Below the pieces are notes generated by a model. The model searched no databases, had not been told where the DNA came from, and saw only the letters and a list, made by a program, of their open reading frames with translations. From Bacillota bacterium (GTDB lineage: Bacteria; Bacillota; Clostridia; Ch29), in contig JABVCK010000029.1 of the NCBI GenBank assembly GCA_013540605.1, positions 346,296-410,295 of the forward strand: DNA of 64,000 nucleotides, read 5' to 3'. Of the stretch, positions 8,994-16,891 are shown piece by piece; positions within the stretch are counted from its first letter, which is position 1; every line of letters starts with the position of its first letter. A program made the position numbers and the translations under genes.

Positions 8994-9671
8994 ATCCCGG
9001 GAAGACCGCATGAAAATGATTGATAGGGATAACAAAAAGCTCAGTATCAGCAGGCAGGCAAAACTCTTGAGCATTAAACGGACAAGACTTTATTACAAGC
9101 CTGTCCAGACAATTGATGAAGAGTACCGTATCAAGCGTATTATTGATGAGGTGTATGAGGCTTGAATATTAACCATCCGAACTAGGTGTGGTCCGTGGAT
9201 GTAACATATTGCAGGATGAAGAGAGGTTTCATGTATATGGTAGCAATCATAGACTGGTATTTCCGCTATATTGTTGGATTTGCATTGTCAAATACGCTTG
9301 AGAGGTCATTCGTTATAGAAGCAATCAAGAAGGCAATAAAAAGGTATGGTGCTCCAGAAATCATTAACAGTGATCAAGGCTGTCAGTTTACTTGTGACGA
9401 TTACATAAATCTGCTGAAAACCAACAATATTAAAATATCAATGGACGGAAAAGGCCGTGCACTTGATAACCAGCGTATAGAGCGTTTTTTCAGGTCCTAC
9501 AAATGGGAGAAATTGTACCTTGAAGAATATGAGACCGGACATCAACTGAGACAGATAACACAGGAATATATTGAATACTACAACAACAGGCGGCCACATC
9601 AGTCATTGGACTACAAAACACCGGCAGAATACTATTTTGGATGTTGCAATCAGCTTCCTGAAGTAGTTTAG
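8953..9671 (+). pseudogene. IS3-family transposase OrfB, internally deleted
   Basis: The first part (8953-9165) encodes the OrfB N-terminus up to EYRIKRIIDEVYEA. The second part, readable from about 9186, encodes the rve integrase core with WSVDVTY, NSDQG and the E of QRIERFF (the DDE triad) and the C-terminal YNNRRPHQSLDYKTPAEYY. Between them a normal OrfB has roughly 55-65 more residues, including the HTH_21 region. Here the join reads LNINHPN-stop-VWSVDVTY, where the stop codon TAG replaces the usual Gln. So there is an internal deletion, a frame change and a nonsense codon; the protein cannot be made. Confidence 0.8.
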
Positions 9672-9677
9672 AGGTTC

Positions 9678-9811
9678 TTGGGGCTCTGCCCCAAACCCCG
9701 TCCTCGTCGGAAGGCAGCCGGTCTGTCATAACAGACCGGAAAGCAAAAGGATGTATGCGGATTGGATGTCAAGGGCCAAGATGAACTCGCATACGCTCGC
9801 CCTGACATCCA
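9678..9811 (+). other. Cluster of three hairpins downstream of IS3 orfB
   Basis: Three stems follow each other: TTGGGGC/GCCCCAA around TCT (9678-9694), CCGGTCTGT/ACAGACCGG around CATA (9718-9739), and GGATGTCAAGGGC (9764-9776) with GCCCTGACATCC (9799-9810). None is followed by a T-run, so they are not simple terminators. They lie between orfB and the right inverted repeat and may be part of the element. Confidence 0.55.
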
Positions 9812-9930
9812 CCAACAGAGTGTATTGATGTAAGTATCTAAAATAAAAGAAAGGAGACCTAACTTAGCCCGGCAAAAAAATTGTCTTGACAATGGGGAGC
9901 ATCATACTGGTTTTACAGTTCATAGAATAT

Positions 9931-9996
9931 TCAAGGCGTAACCAAACATGGTACCTGTCCCCATGTTTGTAGCAGCAGGAATAATGTCTTTTTCAT
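9931..9996 (-). pseudogene. Truncated start of an exported protein gene
   Basis: On the minus strand a good ribosome binding site (TTAGGAGGTTA) precedes ATG and a signal-peptide-like start, MKKTLFLLLQ. The frame then runs into a palindromic AAACATGG/CCCCATGTTT segment and stops after 21 codons. The gene was probably cut by the insertion or deletion that brought the neighbouring IS3 sequence. Its ribosome binding site touches the stop of the preceding minus-strand remnant, so the two were once one operon. Confidence 0.4.
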
Positions 9997-10009
9997 AGTA
10001 ACCTCCTAA

Positions 10010-10273
10010 CTAATCGGTAGGCCAAGAATATAAAGTTATTTGATCTGCTATTTTAAAGTTTGCCGGTGTTGAACTAAATTGCATATTAATAGTTGGTGCA
10101 CTTCCTACGGGCCAATCAAAACCAAATGATGATAATGTAGCATCGGTCCATGTATGCTCATAGCTTTCAATTTGGAAATCTCCTTCTCTGTCTGATGTAC
10201 AAATTATATATGTATAGTCCTTGACACTAAAATTTATTCCTATCTTTCAGCTGTGCCGGTGTCAAGGTGTCAT
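10010..10273 (-). pseudogene. Frameshifted C-terminal remnant, unknown function
   Basis: Reading the minus strand, one frame gives DDTLTPAQLKD and the next gives KIGINFSVKDYTYIICTSDR. This continues as about 80 residues rich in aromatic and acidic residues, ending SWPTD before a stop at 10010. The frame change near 10245 and the lack of a start codon suggest a decayed gene. It follows the membrane protein gene at 10277-11005 directly. I do not recognise the family. Confidence 0.4.
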
Positions 10274-10276
10274 CTT

Positions 10277-11005
10277 CTATCTACCGGTTATACGATTTGG
10301 AATATATTTCTGTAAGTGTCTATTGGCTTCTGCCTCCTGTTCGGGTTTTATAAGCAAGTAAAAGTTTGCTTCCTTTTCTATTTGTTTTTTATTCTTTTTC
10401 CAAAAAAACAAAGGGTAAGGTTTGGGAGTCCAACGACAATGAATTTTTAGTTTCCCGGGTTCTTCCCATTCAGCCGAATATATTTCATCCCAGCGGAGGA
10501 ACAGTAATCCGTATATTATCCCTTTTCCCCGTATTTCAGGCTGTCGTAAGAAGCGGAGAATTAATAAAAATCCAAAATGCAGCAAAGTAACTAAAGCTGC
10601 CGATTCTCCCAAAATTTTCAATAGTATTATTTCTTCTATCACTTCCTGAGGTAAATCTGACTCCATATAGAATTGAATATCATTATTAACCCCAATATAT
10701 ACAAGCCATATCGATCCTACTAATGCCAGTAGTACGAACCAGAAAGGTAAATTGAAGTTTTTGAGTTTCATTTTCATAATTTTTTTACCTGCCCATTTTG
10801 TCCGGAATATTTCTGTATAATTAATGTGTAATCCAACGGGTAGATATAGAATAAACAGGATTATTGGGAACTGAACGAAATGCCTTAGGGTTAATTTTTC
10901 CCACGGCAGGTCAAGTACGTTAATACCAGTAACTGCATTATAGCTACAGGAAGTTAAAAATAGGGCTGTGGTTATTAAATATACCAAATAGATTTTTTTT
11001 CGCAT
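10277..11005 (-). CDS. Membrane protein with lipoprotein-like signal, unknown
   Basis: 242 residues. The N-terminus MRKKIYLVYLITTALFLTSCSYN has a lipobox (LTSC), so the mature protein may be lipidated. Hydrophobic segments follow near residues 45-60, 90-108 and 140-155. The C-terminal 80 residues are soluble, basic and aromatic (WDEIYSAEWEEPGKLKIHCRW), with a shape seen in small membrane-bound sensor-like proteins. No known domain is recognised. It heads a minus-strand run that includes two decayed genes downstream. It is A+T-rich compared with the core operons. Confidence 0.6.
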   Translation of the reverse strand: MRKKIYLVYLITTALFLTSCSYNAVTGINVLDLPWEKLTLRHFVQFPIILFILYLPVGLHINYTEIFRTKWAGKKIMKMKLKNFNLPFWFVLLALVGSIWLVYIGVNNDIQFYMESDLPQEVIEEIILLKILGESAALVTLLHFGFLLILRFLRQPEIRGKGIIYGLLFLRWDEIYSAEWEEPGKLKIHCRWTPKPYPLFFWKKNKKQIEKEANFYLLIKPEQEAEANRHLQKYIPNRITGR

Positions 11006-11121
11006 TAACTATATCCCTTCTTTATATACTGATTTTGTTTGGTATTGTTCATCTGTAACGACATTATAATATTCTGTATGAAGAGATAGAACCCCTTCAA
11101 ACTTTCAAATTAGTCTAACTA

Positions 11122-12754
11122 GTTACTCCTGAAAAAGTAGCAGTTTTTAAGTCTTCCTGCACATAGTCCTCAACTTATATTTTACTTTTGTAGTTCTTCT
11201 ACATTTTCTATATCATGCTGGCTATCTTTTGCAGGTTATAGGCAAATATTCCGTTACCCACCCAGGTTTTCGTTCCCTGGTAACCCCTTGACAGGCTACG
11301 ACCCAAACCATATTTGCGTTTCAATAGGCTAATCCTAGCCTCGATACCAGCACGAAAGCGTTGCAGCCGTCTGAAGGCAGGCTGTTTTTCTTTGACCTTC
11401 TGCTTTTTACTGAGTTTGCCTTTTTTAGGCAGACTTATCCTTTTGACACCTTCCTTTTCACACAGCTCTTCATTGGCTTTAGAGCCAAAACCTCTATCGG
11501 CAGCTATACCACATGGGGCCTTGCCGAACAGTTCCTGATGTTTTTCAAGGCTGTTTGATAGTAGAGTATCATCAGCAGGATTGCCACAGTATAATTCATA
11601 GCCCGTTATTACGCCTTCTTCTGTTTCCTGTATCAGTACCTTGTATCCAAACTCGGTAGGGTTCTTGGGCTTGCCATTCTTTATCGGCCGGGCATCTGTA
11701 TCATAGATGCTTACTATTCTGTCAGGGATATTCCGGTTCCCCGAAATCACCTGCTTGCTTTGGTCAATAACCCTTTGGGCCACTTGAAGCTGTTCTGTCA
11801 GTTTTTCTACCAACTGTTTTGTCCTGCGGGAGGCATTTTTGCCATCACGCCATAGCTTATGATACGCATTTCTTAGTACTCCGGTTGCTTCTTCTATTAC
11901 ATCTTCTGCTACAGATATGATTTTCTCGGTTATCTTGTCGATTTCTTTTATCGCCTCACCTGTACGACGCTTGGCCATCTTGGAGATATTAAGCGCTTTC
12001 TTTTTTACGCTGCGGTTTCTATCTTGAAATTTTGTCCTTATGGCTGCACCACTTTCCTTGATTTTCTTTACTGTTTGGGTAATAACCTTTATGGTGTCTT
12101 GTAAAAGTCTTGCATCAGTCGGATGGTGAATATCTGTTTCTATCACTGTGGTATCTATACGCAGTTTACGGCCGCGTATAAGTTTCTGGTCCCTGGCTTT
12201 TTCAAGCAGCAACCTGTTAAGTTCTTCTACCGTTTCTGCACCATATTTCTTAGTCAGTTTAATCAGTGTGGTAGAATGCGGCACTTCTTCATCCAAGCTT
12301 ATGCGGCAGAACTTACGCCAGCTGATGCTGTCGGATACTTCTTTTACCAGGGTCTCATAACCAAGTTGGTATCGGAACTTAAGATACATCATTCGGATAT
12401 ATGTTTCCACAGTTACAGAAGGCCTGCCGATTTTCGTATTAGACTTATCTATGTACGGCTCGAAGAACCGCTTATCATCGAGGCATTCATCTATTCTTCG
12501 CAACTCCTCCGGCAACACTTGCAACTCTTTGGGCAATATTTGTTCCCATATGGTGATCTGACTGTTTCTTAGTACTAACATGTGGACCACCTGCAGGAAC
12601 TTAAAGATTTCTGTAGAACTATTATTGTCATAGGGCTTCCCTCCTGTGGTTATCTTTGGTTTTTGTCTACCTTAAAGATTCTCCATCAGGTCTGGGAAAC
12701 CCTTTTTGTTTATATTTTTTTTTAGCATTTTGGTCCCACTTTTTCAGGAGTAAC
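11122..12754 (-). mobile_element. ISNCY-type insertion sequence with intact ends
   Basis: Perfect terminal inverted repeats of at least 17 bases, GTTACTCCTGAAAAAGT at the left (11122-11138) and its complement at the right (12738-12754). The hexamer TAACTA is present on both sides (11116-11121 and 12755-12760) as a target duplication. One transposase gene fills the 1.63-kb element. Intact ends, duplication and ORF suggest a recent insertion into an intergenic site. Confidence 0.88.
11208..12581 (-). CDS. ISNCY-family transposase
   Basis: About 457 residues. The N-terminal DUF772-like region includes GRPSVTVETYIRMMYLKFRYQLGYETLVKEV and ISWRKFCRISLDEEVPHSTTL. The DDE core includes RIDTTVIETDIHHPTDARLL and AADRGFGSKANEELCEKEGV, with a C-terminal FRAGIEARISLLKRKYGLGRS. 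This pattern fits the ISNCY/ISDol1-like group of DDE transposases. I prefer the ATG at 12581 (MLVLRNSQ) after AGGTGG; a GTG three codons upstream is possible. The reading frame is complete. Confidence 0.82.
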   Translation of the reverse strand: MLVLRNSQITIWEQILPKELQVLPEELRRIDECLDDKRFFEPYIDKSNTKIGRPSVTVETYIRMMYLKFRYQLGYETLVKEVSDSISWRKFCRISLDEEVPHSTTLIKLTKKYGAETVEELNRLLLEKARDQKLIRGRKLRIDTTVIETDIHHPTDARLLQDTIKVITQTVKKIKESGAAIRTKFQDRNRSVKKKALNISKMAKRRTGEAIKEIDKITEKIISVAEDVIEEATGVLRNAYHKLWRDGKNASRRTKQLVEKLTEQLQVAQRVIDQSKQVISGNRNIPDRIVSIYDTDARPIKNGKPKNPTEFGYKVLIQETEEGVITGYELYCGNPADDTLLSNSLEKHQELFGKAPCGIAADRGFGSKANEELCEKEGVKRISLPKKGKLSKKQKVKEKQPAFRRLQRFRAGIEARISLLKRKYGLGRSLSRGYQGTKTWVGNGIFAYNLQKIASMI

Positions 12755-12932
12755 TAACTAACACTAAACTTAGCAGCTCTAATTGTGAATAATGGAGTGA
12801 AAACAAACTGAGCTATAACCCATTCCTCTATTAGAGTATAAACATTTTGCAAATATCAAATTGGGATGAATCATAGCTCAGTTCAATATTGCCCTAATCA
12901 AAGAATAATGTCACGGATTTTTTGTTTCCATT

Positions 12933-13766
12933 TTACAAACCAGCCCATGCAATATATCTTGAAACCCATGGCCCGGTTTCATAATATTTACCATCCAAAC
13001 CTTTAGCCAAAGCACGTTCGTTAAATTTATATGTTTTAAAAAGTGTATTGTGTTCGTATTCCTCTTGAACAAATCTAGCACTTTTTACTTGTGAAGCAAG
13101 TACATGCGCAACAAGACCTGCTGCTATACTAGCTGCATAATCATATGCTGGAGGGAGTTTAGAGGTAAAACTATGCACAATGAAAACAGCAATAGCAGCT
13201 ACGCCTACTTCTATAAGCACAACAGACCAAGTATTGTCAATATTTCTTGTTGTTATATAGCTCCAGGTACCACCGGGATTTGGAATATCCACATAACTAG
13301 CTGCTAGTGGATATTCATACTCGTCCTCAGAAACTTGTGTTAATGATTTTGACTCGGTTATTTCTAGCTCGTATGCAATATCTTTATCGTTAATGGTCAT
13401 TATATTGTCTTTTTTAAAAGATATTACCTCTACATATCCATCTGTAATTGTTACATATATATCACCATCTGATGTAGTGTAAAATAACACTGGTTTTCCT
13501 TCATGGACCATTGCCCAAGCTAGATTTTTAGTTTCTCCTACAGTTTCATTTACTATTTTTTGATTTTCATTTGACAATTCACTTAAATTTGTGAGTAATG
13601 GTTCATTTATTCTTTTTTCGATCTTTTCCCTCTCAGTTTTTGGTAATCTATTCATATATTCTTTCAATTCAGAGTTTATATTTGGCTGTTCAAATCTACT
13701 TTGGCCAGAAACAGTTAAAGGGAAAACCATGCAAAGCACCAAAACTAATGATACTATTCTTTTCAT
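12933..13766 (-). CDS. Exported protein of unknown function
   Basis: 277 residues with a clear Sec signal peptide (MKRIVSLVLVLCMVFPLTVSG) and a strong ribosome binding site (AAGGGAGGTAACC). The mature N-terminal half is polar, with ELKEYMNRLPKTEREKIEKRI and then a beta-rich segment (HEGKPVLFYTTSDGDIYVTITDG). A hydrophobic segment near residue 185-200 (WSVVLIEVGVAAIAVFIVHSF) and a weaker one near 212-228 suggest membrane association, perhaps as a two-segment hairpin. No family is recognised. It lies next to the LytTR-2 unit on the same strand, so regulation by that protein is possible but not shown. Confidence 0.65.
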   Translation of the reverse strand: MKRIVSLVLVLCMVFPLTVSGQSRFEQPNINSELKEYMNRLPKTEREKIEKRINEPLLTNLSELSNENQKIVNETVGETKNLAWAMVHEGKPVLFYTTSDGDIYVTITDGYVEVISFKKDNIMTINDKDIAYELEITESKSLTQVSEDEYEYPLAASYVDIPNPGGTWSYITTRNIDNTWSVVLIEVGVAAIAVFIVHSFTSKLPPAYDYAASIAAGLVAHVLASQVKSARFVQEEYEHNTLFKTYKFNERALAKGLDGKYYETGPWVSRYIAWAGL

Positions 13767-13950
13767 TTGGTTACCTCCCTTGTATAATTAGTTTTTCTCC
13801 TTTGAATTTTCAATCCACTCTTAAATGTATTTTAATGTTTATTTTGTCACGCTCTCATAAGCACCACTCCCCTCTCCTAATCTCCTTTACCTTTACAGAG
13901 ACCGGAGAGGGAGGTATAATGGACTTAACTCCCCGCCTGTCCCTGAGACA

Positions 13951-14017
13951 GGTAAAGGGTGAGCCCCTGCCAATGTATAGTCCCTCGAAAAGATGTGTGC
14001 ATTGGCGGGGATATTTG
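13951..14017 (-). repeat. Dispersed hairpin repeat, copy A
   Basis: On the minus strand the segment reads CCCCGCCAATGCACACATC, then a TCGAGGGACTATA loop, then TACATTGGCAGGGG and CACCCTTTACCTG. It folds as a ~13-bp stem. The same sequence, about 80% identical by eye over ~70 bases, occurs on the plus strand at 17377-17450. It lies in the 340-base gap between the LytTR-2 gene and the exported protein gene. An ACAGG-type mini-stem (CCTGTC/GACAGG) adjoins it. No gene is seen in the rest of this gap. Confidence 0.65.
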
Positions 14018-14107
14018 TTTTTTGTTCTTTACCCAATTATACAAATACAAAATTCCATCTTCAACCTATATTGTTCTAAAATGTCATTTCAATGTCTGAA
14101 AATGCAT

Positions 14108-14431
14108 CTAAAACAAATCATGTCCGTATTTTTTAGAAATATAGGCGTACTCATCATAGTTATAGAAAACGATTTTGTTGGATGTACGACAGTACGGTAC
14201 TATTTTCTCTATTTTTTTAAGATTAACTATGAAGGAACGGTGGGTTCTTGCAAAGTATCCTTGATTAAGCATGGATTCCATGTACTCAAGAGATTTATAC
14301 GATACATATTTTTCCTGGTACGTATGAATAACCCTTTTTCGCTGGATGGATTCAATGAACAGAATCTCTTCGGGGTTTATTAATATACGTCCTTCAGTTG
14401 TGCTAAGCTCGATTAGCTGGGGTTGCTGCAT
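14108..14431 (-). CDS. Stand-alone LytTR DNA-binding domain protein, copy 2
   Basis: 107 residues, essentially a lone LytTR domain: RILINPEEILFIESIQRKRVIHTYQ, then SYKSLEYMESML, then YFARTHRSFIVNLKKIEKIVPY. It is paralogous to the protein at 8056-8424 but diverged. No receiver or membrane part is present. I start at the ATG at 14431 because GAGGAAGG lies nine bases upstream; TTG/ATG codons at 14440/14437 are too close to that site. A second GEMM-I riboswitch lies upstream on the same strand. It is probably a DNA-binding transcription regulator controlled by c-di-GMP at the RNA level. Confidence 0.85.
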   Translation of the reverse strand: MQQPQLIELSTTEGRILINPEEILFIESIQRKRVIHTYQEKYVSYKSLEYMESMLNQGYFARTHRSFIVNLKKIEKIVPYCRTSNKIVFYNYDEYAYISKKYGHDLF

Positions 14432-14507
14432 AAACATCAACCTTCCTCTCAGGCAAAACCGCTATTACCTGTAATCTGAGGTCTGCAGCGTATTTGAACA
14501 TTAAAAA

Positions 14508-14600
14508 AGTTTGGCAGCCTGGCAATCATGGCTTGAAGCTGTAGACCCATGGCTTTGCGTCCTTGCCTTTCGGCAAGTTTGCCTTTACAAAATTATCACT
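14508..14600 (-). ncRNA. Cyclic di-GMP-I riboswitch (GEMM-I), copy 2
   Basis: On the minus strand the core reads AAAGGCAAACTTGCC, GAAA, GGCAAGGACGCAAAGCC, ATGGGTCTACAGC, then GCCATGATTGCCAGGC. The first 33 bases of the core are nearly identical to copy 1, while the second arm differs. The tetraloop, joining region and receptor are recognisable. A run of six T residues follows at about 14506-14500 on the minus strand, but no clean terminator stem is clear, so the expression platform is uncertain. It is followed by the LytTR gene at 14108-14431. Confidence 0.85.
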
Positions 14601-14807
14601 GTTCTTCTATACCTATAAATTCCTTTTCTGCTTATAAGACGTTTCTAAAACAAAAAATGTTACGCTTTTTTGGAAAATTTTCCTCTTTATAATTAAATTT
14701 GTACATGGTTCTCAGAGGATATTTGTTAGTTGATAAGTTATCCTTTATTCCCATGATTAGTATTTAATGGTATAATTATGCCAGAAAACCTTTTTGGAGG
14801 GGGCTTC

Positions 14808-15200
14808 ATGGAAAACTCAATTACTAAAGAAGAATACGTTGCAGCCTTCCAGAACATATACGCTCATTTATACAGAACGGTTCTATATATTTTAAAAGAC
14901 CGACACCTGGCTTATGATATCGTCCAGGAGACTTTTATCAGGGGATGTAAAAAAATCGATACTTTGAACAATCCGGACAGTTTCAACCTGGATTCCCGCC
15001 TACTCATAACGAGGATTCAGTGAGAATCCAGTAAAATCAAGGGGTTTGGTGCCTTGCATGTTCTTAAAATCATAGTTATGAGAAAAACACATAACGAGGT
15101 CACTTTCTAGTATTTATGCGGGGTTAAGCCATTCTCGTTACGTATTTCCGGGAATCCAGGTTTCAAGCCCTGGATAAACAGAATCGCTATCAATATAACG
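14808..15200 (+). pseudogene. ECF sigma factor gene 1, broken by MITE and IS982
   Basis: It starts MENSITKEEYVAAFQNIYAHLYRTVLYILKDRHLAYDIVQETF, which is region 2 of an extracytoplasmic-function sigma factor. A TATAAT lies at 14771-14776 and GGAGGGGG precedes the ATG. A 174-bp MITE interrupts the frame after NNPDSF. If the MITE and one copy of TTTCAA are removed, the frame continues as KPWINRIAINIT, a typical ECF region. It is then cut again at about 15201 by an IS982 element. Region 4 is not found on the other side, so the gene is dead. Confidence 0.8.
14987..15160. mobile_element. 174-bp MITE inserted in an ECF sigma gene
   Basis: Perfect 12-bp terminal inverted repeats, CCTGGATTCCCG and CGGGAATCCAGG, with a second matched block TAACGAG/CTCGTTA at the same distance inside each end. 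It is flanked by the 6-bp direct repeat TTTCAA (14981-14986 and 15161-15166). It has no coding capacity. Its left 28 bases are identical to the end of the insertion sequence at 63875-64000, so that element family is the likely source of transposase. The target gene frame is restored in silico when the insert is removed, which fixes the borders. Confidence 0.85.
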
Positions 15201-16376
15201 TAACTCGTTGTGCTACCTGATATATCACAGGTTATAGGAATATTATGGTAACCCAAAAGGTTATGGTATCCCTGCAAAGGATAGCATCAAGCATTTTTAA
15301 AGAATGAGTATAAGGATTATTTATCCGAATACTAACTCTTTGATCCTTGAAACGTTAATATCTCGGCCTATAAGCTTATTGATGTAGTAACAAAGGTTGT
15401 AGGCCAAAAGCTTGGTCTTTATCCTGGTTATAAGGCCCCAGTATGACTTTGCCATTACCTTCTCTATATTGAGTTGCTGGGTAAGCTGGGAAGCAGAAGT
15501 CTCAATCCGTCGCCTTAACTTGAAGATAAGCTGCCTTATGGCTTTTGGAAACTGTGTTTTGCTGCTTTTTCTCTTAATAGGCAGAAGGTCTATTTCCTTC
15601 TCGCTTTTTAAGTCGGCGGCGAAATCTGCTCCTATATATCCCTTATCTCCGATTAAGGTTATTCTCTGGTATGAGCTTATTAAATCCCATATGCCTTCCC
15701 GGTCATCAACATTGGCAGGAGTAATTACAAAGTCTGTCACAAAGCCGTCCAGGGTAGCAAGCATATGCAGTTTATAACCCAGGTAAGTTTCCTTCTTGGA
15801 AGGACATTTGCCGTAGGCTGCTCCATAACCTCTAAAGGTTTTATGGAACGTTGCTCTCCCAAACTTACATACTGGTATAGGTATACTGTCTACTATCCTG
15901 TAGGGCTCTGTTGCATAGCCTGTAAGAGTTGAGAGCTCTTTGCGTATTTCCTCTATAACTGCATGCAGGTTCCTTCTGGTTCTGTTGAACCTGATTCTGT
16001 CACAGAACCTTGGGAACAGATCTCTCATATTCTTCTTACAAAAACCAAACCAAGCTTTTTCCGAGTCGATAGTGAGTAATTCTCCAACAATGCTTATGGT
16101 AATTATTTCACTGTCGCTCATGATAGAATCATTGATATTACAGCGATTCGCAATATGTGTTGGAACTACTTTCTGGTAAATGTCGTCAATTATCACATAG
16201 GCGACAGTTACAAAGTCTTTTAAGTTTTCAATTTCTCTGATAGAATAATCTCTATCAAGTTCCAGCATATTTTGTGACCCCCTATCATTTTTGTCGTTAT
16301 TAATGATAGGTTACATAATGTGCTGGGTTTTTTCATTCGCAATTTTTTCCTGTTAAAAAGCTAGCACAACGAGTTA
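15201..16376 (-). mobile_element. IS982-family insertion sequence
   Basis: The ends carry a 15-bp inverted repeat, TAACTCGTTGTGCTA at 15201-15215 and its complement at 16362-16376, around one transposase gene. The flanks belong to two different ECF sigma genes in opposite orientation and share no target duplication. Insertion alone does not explain this. Recombination between two IS copies, or adjacent deletion, probably rearranged the locus. Confidence 0.8.
15321..16268 (-). CDS. IS982-family transposase
   Basis: 315-residue DDE transposase. The N-terminal part has VAYVIIDDIYQKVVPTHI, and the core has RIVDSIPIPVCKFGRA, the YLGYKLHMLATLDGFVTDF strand with PANVDDREG, and LIGDKGYIG. The C-terminal RIKTKLLAYNLCYYINKL is typical of IS982. 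The frame is complete, so the element may be functional. Confidence 0.88.
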   Translation of the reverse strand: MLELDRDYSIREIENLKDFVTVAYVIIDDIYQKVVPTHIANRCNINDSIMSDSEIITISIVGELLTIDSEKAWFGFCKKNMRDLFPRFCDRIRFNRTRRNLHAVIEEIRKELSTLTGYATEPYRIVDSIPIPVCKFGRATFHKTFRGYGAAYGKCPSKKETYLGYKLHMLATLDGFVTDFVITPANVDDREGIWDLISSYQRITLIGDKGYIGADFAADLKSEKEIDLLPIKRKSSKTQFPKAIRQLIFKLRRRIETSASQLTQQLNIEKVMAKSYWGLITRIKTKLLAYNLCYYINKLIGRDINVSRIKELVFG

Positions 16377-16722
16377 ATTTATCTAAGGCCTTTAAAATCT
16401 CATCTCTTTTCTCCCCATTGATTATGGATTTTAGAGGATCTTCGCTATTATTTATATCTTCGAGTTGTTCGATATTTTCTAACGAAGTAATTTTTGCGTT
16501 TTTCTTAGCAATATTTCTGGCTTTATTTGCGGCTACAGCCGAAATCCACGGTTCAAGCTTATCTATATCCTTTAGCCTGTGCAAGTTAATAAAAGCTTCG
16601 AGAAAAGCCTCCTGTGCGGCATCATAGGCAATCGTCTCATCATGTATTACGAGGTATGTGGACCTATATACTTTTCCGAAGCATGATTTATACAGAGCGC
16701 TAAAAGATTCCTCGCGCCTCAT
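16377..16722 (-). pseudogene. ECF sigma factor gene 2, truncated by IS982
   Basis: The start (MRREESFSALYKSCFGKVYRSTYLVIHDETIAYDAAQEAFLEAF) is sigma region 2 of an ECF factor. It continues to IINGEKRDEILKALDKLT, where region 4 should begin with a sequence such as LPxxxR. Instead the frame enters the IS982 end (reading RCASFLTGKNCE). Region 4, the -35 reader, is missing, so the product should not support transcription. The gene diverges from the exported protein gene at 16892. Confidence 0.78.
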
Positions 16723-16891
16723 ATTGCAGTCACCTGACTTTTTTTATATATCTTACCTTATTTTAACTTCCATCTCAATAATAGCAATCGGATAATCAAA
16801 GAATTTTCTTTAAAAATTTCAAGAAAAGTGAAACCTTTTTTGTTGCTAAGTTGTGTATATAGTAGAGGATATTTGAAAGGTGGTACCGAAT

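Larger units (their letters stand above)
8601..9891 (+). mobile_element. Degenerate IS3-family insertion sequence
   Basis: The element is bounded by an imperfect inverted repeat. The left end TGTCAA...GCCGGG (8601-8625) matches the reverse complement of the right end (about 9867-9891, GCCCGG...TTGACA). It contains the IS3-type orfA and a broken orfB, plus about 200 bases of structured non-coding sequence after orfB. No target duplication is evident, so the exact ends are uncertain. Length is about 1.29 kb, short for IS3 because part of orfB is missing. It lies directly downstream of the first LytTR unit. Confidence 0.6.

Noticed and set aside
8953..9165. A separate 70-residue protein
   Set aside because: It is the N-terminal part of IS3 OrfB, joined to orfA by frameshifting and broken by deletion.
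13598..14383. 261-codon + strand frame across the exported protein, repeat and LytTR-2 genes
   Set aside because: It lies over real minus-strand genes, a repeat and a gap, has no ribosome binding site and no recognisable motif.
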